Source of the DNA: an uncultured Bacteroidales bacterium | Lineage (GTDB): Bacteria > Bacteroidota > Bacteroidia > Bacteroidales > Tenuifilaceae | Assembly: GCA_937926785.1 (NCBI GenBank) | Contig: CALBBQ010000022.1 | Span: 1 to 51,014, forward strand | Direction of reading: 5' to 3' | DNA length: 51,014 bases | In this document: piece by piece, positions 34,205 to 42,760 of the stretch | Position numbering within the stretch: the stretch's first letter is position 1 | Layout: every line of letters starts with the position of its first letter | Position numbers and translations under genes: made by a program | The notes under the pieces: generated by a model | The model's input: only the letters and a program-made list of their open reading frames with translations | What the model was told of the DNA's origin: nothing | The model's database searches: none

Positions 34205-35938
34205 ATGCAAAGTGTGAAGGAAATAACCTCAAAGTTTGCCGAGATAGATCGACTTATCATAGAAATTTTACATTGTGCAGCTGAGGATTTTCTGGGCTTA
34301 AATGCGAACTTCAGGGAAATATATTCTAAGTCAACCTTAATCTCCTCCAATGCCGAAGAAATGTTTTCGGTTTATGCTGAGAGCTACACAAACGATGCTT
34401 TGCAGGATTTGCAAATCATATTCAGGCAGCTTAGCGCTGCAAAACGGGAATCGGAAAAGCACACCACTCATGTTGTTAAGGCTTTCGATGAGATTTATGA
34501 ACTGCTACATTCCATAGATCTGCATAATAAGAACATCAACCAGAACCTGCTCACACTTAAATTTCTTTTAGCAAACCTAAAGATTACCGGAATTGGTTCA
34601 GTGAATGAGCCGGATAATGGTCAAAATGATGAGATATTCATTGAATTTAACAAGCTGGTCAATAAGTCGAAGCTCGAGGAGTTAAAACTGGCAAAAACAT
34701 TGCATGTTCACATGCAATCGATTAGGGAAGGCTCTGATAAGATTAGAAAAATAATGAGGCAGATTGATCAGCAGATTAACCTCAGCCTGGAGATAGTAAA
34801 TGAGGCCATAGTACTGTTCTCCGAGAAGCAACAGGAGCATCGGCTTAACCTCCCGAAACTTCAGGAACAGAATGGCAAACTCCGAAACAGCATCGACCAA
34901 ATCATCACCAACCTGCAGTACCATGATATTATAAGGCAAAAGATTGAGCATGTTCAGGTGTCGCACAAGGAGCTTCTAAGTAATCTTTCCAACGAGGTTA
35001 GCCCTGAACAGCAACAATACCTAACCCGCGTAGGGGAGGTTGTGAACATTCAATCGGCTTTGCTTGTCAGGGCAAATAAAGAGTACCAGAAAGCGATTGA
35101 GCAGATAATAGATAGATTTAAGTTGATTGGAAGCGTTACAAGCTCCATCCTTGCTCAATGCCGCGATCTTAAAAAGTTACAGGATATCGGTTCAGATCAG
35201 AACGATTCCGATTTATCCAGAAAGCTAAGCGATATCACCTTACCCATTAGTAAGTACCTCTCCCTGCTTGCCCGCGTTAACAACATCATGCAAACATGCA
35301 TGCATAATATGAGCCGCATGGTTGATATTCCTAGCCTTGACGGAGAGACTCAAAGGTTTAGCCAGCTGCTCATTGAGCGAGTTAAACAGCCATCGCTAAA
35401 ATTGCAGGGTAACCTGATAAAACAAGTTGAAACTGTTGGAAACGATATAGTCCAGTCACGAAACAACATGCAAACCCTATACCTCCAGCTTTCCGAAAAA
35501 TGTAAGGAAGTTGACAAGCTGTCGGGATTGGTTTCGGGAGTAGGAAAATCGGATGAATGGGAAGCCGTCCCCGATAAGGTGTCCAAAATTTTAGATAATC
35601 TCAAGCAGTGCGATGAGAAAATATCAGAACTGCTTCATAAGAACTATGATGCCAGTAACCAAATGGGCGAAATTGTGAACCGGTCTATAAGGGAGGTTAA
35701 GTACTACGATGTATTTGAGGTTAAAATTATTGAGATTATCAAGCAGCTTAACCTGATTTATGCCATGCTCAGCGGTAGGGATGAAACCCAAATGGAAAAA
35801 GATGACCTGGAGTTTTTGCGAAACCTCTACACCATGGAATCGGAGCATCAGATCCATAACATGGTGATTAAAGGGTTCCCTGCTGCTGATCATAATAATG
35901 AAGCAGAACAGGATGAAAACGAAGTAGAATTTTTTTAA
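34205..35938 (+). CDS. Soluble coiled-coil protein with CheZ-like phosphatase motif
   Basis: A 577-residue, almost entirely helical protein without signal or membrane segments. Residues 237-250 read LQYHDIIRQKIEHV: Asp241 and Gln245 show the Asp-x3-Gln spacing of the catalytic helix of CheZ (Asp143/Gln147 in E. coli, FQDLTGQ). A second, similar segment near 499-515 (VKYYDVFEVKIIEII) keeps the Asp (502) but has Val at the Gln position. The C-terminus (acidic linker, then NEVEFF) resembles the tethered CheY-binding tail of CheZ-like proteins. It lacks an MCP signalling tip. It sits between receiver genes and cheA. Phosphatase function is inferred from motif and context. Confidence 0.65.
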   Translation: MQSVKEITSKFAEIDRLIIEILHCAAEDFLGLNANFREIYSKSTLISSNAEEMFSVYAESYTNDALQDLQIIFRQLSAAKRESEKHTTHVVKAFDEIYELLHSIDLHNKNINQNLLTLKFLLANLKITGIGSVNEPDNGQNDEIFIEFNKLVNKSKLEELKLAKTLHVHMQSIREGSDKIRKIMRQIDQQINLSLEIVNEAIVLFSEKQQEHRLNLPKLQEQNGKLRNSIDQIITNLQYHDIIRQKIEHVQVSHKELLSNLSNEVSPEQQQYLTRVGEVVNIQSALLVRANKEYQKAIEQIIDRFKLIGSVTSSILAQCRDLKKLQDIGSDQNDSDLSRKLSDITLPISKYLSLLARVNNIMQTCMHNMSRMVDIPSLDGETQRFSQLLIERVKQPSLKLQGNLIKQVETVGNDIVQSRNNMQTLYLQLSEKCKEVDKLSGLVSGVGKSDEWEAVPDKVSKILDNLKQCDEKISELLHKNYDASNQMGEIVNRSIREVKYYDVFEVKIIEIIKQLNLIYAMLSGRDETQMEKDDLEFLRNLYTMESEHQIHNMVIKGFPAADHNNEAEQDENEVEFF

Positions 35939-35948
35939 TACCAATCCT

Positions 35949-36257
35949 ATGGCTAAACAAGAGAAGAATTTTGGATTTCACCGGGATGAACACTCACCAA
36001 CAGTTAAGCTTACCGGCGATCTGAGTTTAAACCACATTACCAGTTTGAAAGAAGAACTACTCAAGCTTTACCAGGAAGGGAAAACAGTAAACGTTTTGGT
36101 AGATAATCCTGAAATCATCGATTTAGGATTTATTCAGCTATTAAGATCTTTTCAGTTTTCACTGGCAGAAAAAGGCGTTAAATCAACCGTCCATTTTAAG
36201 CTAAGCGATGAGCAAAGGGGCCTTTTTAATCATTCCGGAATCAAATTAGAGTACTAA
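35949..36257 (+). CDS. STAS-domain protein
   Basis: A 102-residue STAS protein (anti-sigma-factor-antagonist fold): TVKLTGDLSLNHITSLKEEL, then VNVLVDNPEIIDLGFIQLL and the C-terminal helix/strand. In SpoIIAA-type antagonists the equivalent loop is Asp-Ser-Ser-Gly, with a phosphorylated Ser; here it reads Asp-Leu-Gly-Phe, so serine phosphorylation is not expected. STAS proteins occur in some chemotaxis clusters. It lies 10 bases after the CheZ-like gene and 21 before cheY. The role is unknown. Confidence 0.8.
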   Translation: MAKQEKNFGFHRDEHSPTVKLTGDLSLNHITSLKEELLKLYQEGKTVNVLVDNPEIIDLGFIQLLRSFQFSLAEKGVKSTVHFKLSDEQRGLFNHSGIKLEY

Positions 36258-36278
36258 TAACATAAATATACAATTGTT

Positions 36279-36644
36279 ATGGCAAAAACAATACTTATAG
36301 TTGACGACTCGGACAGTATTCGAGAGGTAGTCAGGTTTACTCTGGAAAACGAGGGATATAATGTTCTGGTTGGTGTTGATGGTAAAGATGCGCTCAAACA
36401 TCTTAATGGACAAACCATCGATTTAGTGATTACTGACCTTCATATGCCCGAAATGGATGGTATAGAGCTGATCAAACACATCAGAGCGATGCCCGACTAC
36501 GAAAGGATACCCATTCTATTCCTGACCACTGAGTCGCAAACAGCAAAGAAAATGGAGGCAAAGGATGCCGGAGCAACCGGATGGATAATTAAACCCTTTG
36601 TTCCAGCAAAGCTTTTATCGGCAATTACTAAAGTAATAAGGTGA
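36279..36644 (+). CDS. cheY: Chemotaxis response regulator CheY
   Basis: A 121-residue receiver with the CheY pattern: ILIVDDSDSIREVVRFTLE, acceptor Asp in VITDLHMPEMDG, Thr in LFLTTESQ and Lys in WIIKPFVP. It is phosphorylated by CheA in this family and then controls a motor or other output. Its stop codon overlaps the cheA start (TGATG), a strong sign of translational coupling. It is one of three lone receivers in this locus and the most CheY-like. Confidence 0.92.
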   Translation: MAKTILIVDDSDSIREVVRFTLENEGYNVLVGVDGKDALKHLNGQTIDLVITDLHMPEMDGIELIKHIRAMPDYERIPILFLTTESQTAKKMEAKDAGATGWIIKPFVPAKLLSAITKVIR

Positions 36645-38677
36645 TGGATAGCTTTAAGAAAAAATTCGTAGAGGAAGCCGGGGAGTTGATTGATAAGCTG
36701 GAGGTATCTTTACTGGAGCTGGAGAAGAATCCAGAGGATGCTTCGCTTATCCAACAGGTATTCCGGATAATGCACACCCTTAAGGGAAACAGCGCCATGT
36801 TCGGATTTGATCTGATTGATAGCTTTACCCATAACCTGGAAACTATTTACGATCAGGTTCGCAACGGACAGCTTCAAATCAGCCCGGAAATACTTAATGT
36901 TACTCTTGCTTCGGTCGATCATCTTAAGCTGATGCTCGATGAGCAAAACTACAACGACCCGGATTTTAAAACCGTTTATAACGGTTTATTGAGCAAGATA
37001 AATGCAATTATTAATCCTTCCCAACCTGATTCTATCAAAGTTGCAAAAGAGAGTCAACAGCCTGAGGGTCAAATTTCCACCTACTACATCCTTTTTGAAC
37101 CCAACCAGGATATCTTTAAAAATGGAACAAACCCCATCTATCTGCTTGATGAGCTCTGCTCGTTAGGTGAGTACAAGGTCTTTTGCCATTTTAACCGGGT
37201 TCCCGAAATCACAGAAATTAAACCTGAACTTTGCTACACCTACTGGGAGGTGCTTTTGGCAACAAGCCAGGACGTTAACTCCATTCAAGATGTATTTATT
37301 TTTGTTGAAACCGAATCAAAGCTGGAGATTCAGAAGCTGGCCGAGTTGAACCTACTGTCCGATAATGCATTTGTTGAGGAGGTGTCGCATTTAGCCGAGG
37401 TACAAAAAGATGTTGGTCTGGTAACCGTTCAGCGGATCGCTACAAAAGCTGCTGCCAGGTTGAATAAGGCTAAAGCTGAGCAGTTTACCAAGGAGCGAAT
37501 GGCGGTTAAGGATAAGTCGGCTTCCAGCATTCGCGTTTCATCCGATAAGCTTGATCACCTGATGAACCTGGTATCTGAATTGGTTACCACACAAGCGCGG
37601 CTTAGCCTGTTTGCTGAGCAGACCAACGTACCCGGGTTAGCACCAATAGTGGAAAATGTTCAAAAGCTAACCCGTCAGCTTCGCGATATCGCTTTTAGCA
37701 TAGTACTTATACCCATTGAGAACCTATTTGGCCGGTTCCAGCGGCTTGTTCGCGACCTTTCAGCTGAACTTCACAAGGAGGTGGATTTTATAATTGAGGG
37801 TGCCGACACGGAACTCGATAAAACCATCATCGAGAACCTCTCGGACCCTTTAATGCACATCATCCGAAACAGTATGGATCATGGTATAGAGGATGCCAGA
37901 GTAAGGTTAGCTAACGGTAAACCAGCCAAAGGTAAGATTCACCTAAAGGCTTTCTATTCCGGTGCTAACGTGATTATACAGGTAACTGACGACGGGGCAG
38001 GGATTGATCCTGAATTCATACGTGAAAAAGCCATTTCCAAGGGGCTAATCCCCCCAGACCGTAAAATGAGCCGAAAGGAGATACTTGATCTGATATTTTT
38101 ACCCGGCTTTTCAACTGCAAAGAAGGTAACCGACGTATCGGGGCGTGGAGTTGGAATGGATGTGGTGAAGAAAAAGATTTCCGATATCAGAGGCGAAGTC
38201 GAGGTTGAATCGGAGGTGGGACAAGGAACAACCATAACCATCAAGTTGCCGTTAACCTTATCAATTATCGATGGACTACTCGTTAGTATAGATAATTCGC
38301 CCTTTGTGATCCCTCTATCATCCATAGATAAGATATATGCCATTGAGAAAGAGAGCATATACAACACCTATAATAATCTGGTTGCTTTGGATGGCGCTCA
38401 GGTCCCGTTCTTTAGCTTGCGTAAAGAGTTTAACCTAAAACCCAGTGACGAAGAGCTTGAGCAAATTGTTGTGGTTAACTTTGAGGACAATCGGGTTGGC
38501 CTAGTAGTTGACCATGTAATTGGTGAGTACCAAGCGGTGCTCAAACCGATGGGGAAACACTACAAGAACCACGATATCTTCTCCGGAGCCACCATTCTTG
38601 GCGATGGAACCGTTGCCCTGGTGATGGATACCAACAAGATTATTAAAATGTTTGCAAACATTAAAGCAGTAAAATAG
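36644..38677 (+). CDS. cheA: Chemotaxis histidine kinase CheA
   Basis: A 677-residue cytosolic kinase. P1/Hpt domain with His44 (RIMHTLKGNSAMFGF); a P2-like CheY-binding region (about 142-240, STYYILFEPNQDIFKNGTNP); dimerisation P3 (about 295-355, SSDKLDHLMNLVSELVT); HATPase P4 with N-box MHIIRNSMDHGIED, DDGAGID and GRGVGMDVVK; and the CheW-like P5 (about 540-677). All key residues look intact. Start ATG 36644 overlaps the cheY stop. It should form arrays with CheW and receptors; no receptor gene is in the window. Confidence 0.95.
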   Translation: MDSFKKKFVEEAGELIDKLEVSLLELEKNPEDASLIQQVFRIMHTLKGNSAMFGFDLIDSFTHNLETIYDQVRNGQLQISPEILNVTLASVDHLKLMLDEQNYNDPDFKTVYNGLLSKINAIINPSQPDSIKVAKESQQPEGQISTYYILFEPNQDIFKNGTNPIYLLDELCSLGEYKVFCHFNRVPEITEIKPELCYTYWEVLLATSQDVNSIQDVFIFVETESKLEIQKLAELNLLSDNAFVEEVSHLAEVQKDVGLVTVQRIATKAAARLNKAKAEQFTKERMAVKDKSASSIRVSSDKLDHLMNLVSELVTTQARLSLFAEQTNVPGLAPIVENVQKLTRQLRDIAFSIVLIPIENLFGRFQRLVRDLSAELHKEVDFIIEGADTELDKTIIENLSDPLMHIIRNSMDHGIEDARVRLANGKPAKGKIHLKAFYSGANVIIQVTDDGAGIDPEFIREKAISKGLIPPDRKMSRKEILDLIFLPGFSTAKKVTDVSGRGVGMDVVKKKISDIRGEVEVESEVGQGTTITIKLPLTLSIIDGLLVSIDNSPFVIPLSSIDKIYAIEKESIYNTYNNLVALDGAQVPFFSLRKEFNLKPSDEELEQIVVVNFEDNRVGLVVDHVIGEYQAVLKPMGKHYKNHDIFSGATILGDGTVALVMDTNKIIKMFANIKAVK

Positions 38678-38703
38678 GTTGAATTAATTAATAAGATGTG
38701 GCT

Positions 38704-39219
38704 ATGGAAGCTGAAAACAAAAACCAAATCAAATCATATCTTACATTCAAACTCGGGAACGAAGAGTTTGCGGCGCATGTCAGCAAGGTACTGAACATTC
38801 TTGAGATGACCCCGATTACTAAGGTCCCAAAAGCACCCGATTACATGAAAGGGGTTATAAACCTAAGGGGGGCCGTGCTGCCTGTAATTGATGCCCGTAT
38901 CAAGTTCGGTATGCCCGAAACGGAATACACAAACAACACCTGCATCATCGTGCTCGACATCGATGTCGATGGGGAATCGGTACATGTAGGTGCTATTGTT
39001 GACTCCGTTCAGGCGGTTCTGGAGATTGATAACAACCAGATAATGCCTTTACCCTCGCTGGGTAGCAGATACAAGTCCGAGTTTATTATAGGTATGGCTA
39101 AGGTTGAGGATCGTTTTATTATCATTCTGAACATGGATGCCGTGTTCTCGGTTGATGAGATTACCGAAATTGTTGATGCTAATCAGCCCCAGGCAACCGA
39201 CGATGAGAAAAGGGGGTAA
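38704..39219 (+). CDS. cheW: Chemotaxis coupling protein CheW
   Basis: A 171-residue CheW: SYLTFKLGNEEFAAHVSKVL, the ITKVPKAPDYMKGVINLRGAVLPVIDAR block (in part) and the final SRYKSEFIIGMAKVEDRFIIIL. It links CheA to receptors. An acidic C-terminal tail (about 150-171) is longer than in E. coli CheW. ATG 38704 is preferred to a GTG two codons upstream. It lies 26 bases after cheA and 15 before cheR. Confidence 0.95.
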   Translation: MEAENKNQIKSYLTFKLGNEEFAAHVSKVLNILEMTPITKVPKAPDYMKGVINLRGAVLPVIDARIKFGMPETEYTNNTCIIVLDIDVDGESVHVGAIVDSVQAVLEIDNNQIMPLPSLGSRYKSEFIIGMAKVEDRFIIILNMDAVFSVDEITEIVDANQPQATDDEKRG

Positions 39220-39234
39220 ACACATCGATTTTAT

Positions 39235-40092
39235 ATGCCTACCAATGAGTATGTAGACTACTATAAACTTCAGCTTACCGATGAGGAATTTAAAAAGCTA
39301 AGTTCGCTTATATATAAGGAGAGCGGGATTAAGCTACCTCCGGTAAAAAAGGTTATGCTACAGTGCAGGCTTCAGAAAAGGCTTAAACACTTGGGCATTA
39401 ACTCATTCAAGGCTTATATCGATTTTCTTTTCAGTGGCGATGGGTTCGACAGCGAGATCATTCACATGCTCGATGTGGTGAGTACCAACAAAACCGATTT
39501 CTTTAGGGAACCATCGCATTTTGAGTTTTTGAGCCAAGAACTGTTGCCTCAACTTTACGAAAGTAGTAATAAAAGCCTGAACTTTAGGGTTTGGAGTGCG
39601 GGATGCTCCAGCGGCGAAGAGCCTTATACGTTGGCCATGGTGTTATTTGAATTTGCCGAAACGCATCAGGGGTTCAACTTTTCCATTTTTGCCACCGATA
39701 TATCAACCCGGATTCTTCAAACAGCCATAGATGCCATATACAAGGAAGAAAAGGTTGAAGGGATACCGCTAAGCCTTAAGCGTAAGTACATGCTTCGGAG
39801 TAAGGATAGGCAGAACCCGACAATTAAAATGGCACCCCACGTGAGAGCTAAGGTAACCTTTGCCCGGCTTAATTTAATGGATGATTACTATGATACGAAA
39901 GAGGTTTTTGACATCATTTTCTGCCGAAATGTTCTGATTTATTTTGACAGAAATACGCAAGAGGCAGTCATTAACAAGTTATGCCAGCGAATTAAGCCCA
40001 ATGGTTACCTGATACTTGGCCATTCCGAATCAATTTTAAATATGAATGTTCCCTTAAAACAAATTAAACCCACAATCTACCGAAAAGTATAA
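39235..40092 (+). CDS. cheR: Chemotaxis methyltransferase CheR
   Basis: A 285-residue SAM-dependent glutamate methyltransferase: N-terminal CheR helical domain (KLSSLIYKESGIKLPPVKK...VVSTNKTDFFREPSHF) and the Rossmann domain with RVWSAGCSSGEEPYTLAM (SAM binding) and FDIIFCRNVLIYFDR. It has no TPR extension. Methylation of receptor glutamates is its family role, so methyl-accepting proteins must exist elsewhere. It is followed, 2 bases after its stop, by the kinase-like gene. Confidence 0.95.
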   Translation: MPTNEYVDYYKLQLTDEEFKKLSSLIYKESGIKLPPVKKVMLQCRLQKRLKHLGINSFKAYIDFLFSGDGFDSEIIHMLDVVSTNKTDFFREPSHFEFLSQELLPQLYESSNKSLNFRVWSAGCSSGEEPYTLAMVLFEFAETHQGFNFSIFATDISTRILQTAIDAIYKEEKVEGIPLSLKRKYMLRSKDRQNPTIKMAPHVRAKVTFARLNLMDDYYDTKEVFDIIFCRNVLIYFDRNTQEAVINKLCQRIKPNGYLILGHSESILNMNVPLKQIKPTIYRKV

Positions 40093-40094
40093 TT

Positions 40095-41006
40095 ATGAAC
40101 AGAAAACCCCATGAACTTACAGATCAGGAGTTGTTGACTGAACTCCAGAGACGCTTCGAGAGTAACAGAAAAGCACTTGACGAGCTGAAGTATTTAAACG
40201 CTGAGCTTCGCCAGGTTAACAAAAAACTGGAAGAATCTGAAGCGCTAAAATCCCACTTCATATCAAACATAACAAACGAAATCATTAACCCTTTTACATC
40301 TATTATTGGTCTATCAAAAGCTATACTATCGGTTGACAGGGAAAACTGGAAAAAGGTCATATCCATGGTTGCCCTCATCCATTCCGAGGCCTTTAACCTC
40401 GATTTTCAGCTACGGAATATTTTTGTGGCTGCCAAAATTGAAGCTGGCGAGATTCAGCCCGAGATCATGCTGGTTGATGTCAATAACCTTTTGGAGAGTG
40501 TGATAGAATCGTTTAAGTACGAGTCGCGAAAAAAGAACTTAAAAGTTGATTATCAGTTCGAAGTTCCGGAAAGTATAGAAAACCCTCATCTTTTTAAAAC
40601 TGACCCCGAAAAGCTTAAACTAATTGTTGCCAACTTGCTAAGCAATGCCATAAACTTCAGCTTTGAGAATGGATTGGTTGAGGTTGTTGCAACACGTACT
40701 AAAAAGCTGCTCACGGTTAAGGTGAAAGATTATGGGATTGGAATTTCCAAGGAAAACCATAAAATTATTTTTGATAGGTTCAAACGGCTCGATTCGGGTA
40801 TCAACTCATTAAACCGGGGACATGGTCTAGGACTATCGGTCAACAAGGCCATTATTGAAATGCTGAATGGGGAAATTACTATTGAGAGCGAACTTGGGAA
40901 AGGTGCCAGTTTCACAATCTCAATCCCAGAATCCGAAGTCGCAACCGAAGATTTTGCTGCTGACGCCAACGAGATGTTTTTTGATACTGATTCGGAAATT
41001 TTCTGA
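40095..41006 (+). CDS. Histidine-kinase-like ATPase lacking the phospho-accepting His
   Basis: A 303-residue protein with an N-terminal coiled coil (about 12-52), a HisKA-like helix and a HATPase domain (about 165-280). The H-box, normally Ser-His-Glu-x-x-x-Pro, reads ITNEIINPF: the His is Asn61 (codon AAC at 40275-40277). The ATP site looks intact: LLSNAINFS, KDYGIGIS, GHGLGLS. The protein therefore may bind or hydrolyse ATP, or phosphorylate another protein, but should not autophosphorylate in the usual way. It has no membrane segment or sensor domain. Its place between cheR and cheD indicates a role in the chemotaxis pathway. Confidence 0.85.
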   Translation: MNRKPHELTDQELLTELQRRFESNRKALDELKYLNAELRQVNKKLEESEALKSHFISNITNEIINPFTSIIGLSKAILSVDRENWKKVISMVALIHSEAFNLDFQLRNIFVAAKIEAGEIQPEIMLVDVNNLLESVIESFKYESRKKNLKVDYQFEVPESIENPHLFKTDPEKLKLIVANLLSNAINFSFENGLVEVVATRTKKLLTVKVKDYGIGISKENHKIIFDRFKRLDSGINSLNRGHGLGLSVNKAIIEMLNGEITIESELGKGASFTISIPESEVATEDFAADANEMFFDTDSEIF

Positions 41007-41015
41007 GCAAGCTGA

Positions 41016-41510
41016 ATGGATGGGCTGAAATCACATTACCTATACCCTGCATCGCTTTTTGCCGATAAAGAACCCCATGTGGTAACCACAATTCTTGGTT
41101 CCTGTGTTGCGGTTTGTTTATGGGACCCTGTGCTCGGACAGGGGGGAATCAATCATTTCATGCTTCCCCTTTGGAATGGACAAGGATTGGCTAGCCCAAG
41201 GTATGGTAACATTGCAATTGAAAGGTTGGTTGAACGTATGGTAGCGTTGGGGTCGCGTAAGGAAAACCTGAAGGCGAAAGTTTTTGGTGGGGGAGAGGTG
41301 CTGGATACAAACCTGAACAGTTTTCATATCGGAGAGCGAAATATAAAGATTGCAATGGAGCTGTTGGCTGATCATGGGATTCCTATTATTGCCCAAAGCG
41401 TTGGTGGCAAGCAGGGGCGGAAGATTGAGTTTACCACTAGCACCGGCGAAGTAAGGCAAAAGTACATTCAGCGAACAATCGATTCAAAAGAAAAAACATA
41501 CAAAGACTAG
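41016..41510 (+). CDS. cheD: Chemoreceptor glutamine deamidase CheD
   Basis: A 164-residue CheD: catalytic Cys in TTILGSCVAVCLWDP, His in GGINHFMLP, then KVFGGGEVL and an FHIGERNI segment. It deamidates receptor glutamines and in some bacteria binds CheC; no cheC is seen here. It starts 9 bases after the kinase-like gene and ends 36 before cheB. Length is normal. Confidence 0.93.
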   Translation: MDGLKSHYLYPASLFADKEPHVVTTILGSCVAVCLWDPVLGQGGINHFMLPLWNGQGLASPRYGNIAIERLVERMVALGSRKENLKAKVFGGGEVLDTNLNSFHIGERNIKIAMELLADHGIPIIAQSVGGKQGRKIEFTTSTGEVRQKYIQRTIDSKEKTYKD

Positions 41511-41537
41511 CAATTTGTGAATTCTTATTATATTTAG

Positions 41538-42638
<1,101 letters not shown>

Positions 42639-42760
42639 TAAAAAATGCTTTGAGCAAATCATTTTCAAGGTTAATTTTTTAATCATTAACATTTCACGCC
42701 GCAAGTGATTCGTTTAGTCAAAAAAATCTTTATTTTTAAGCATTCAAAATGAAGTAGTGC

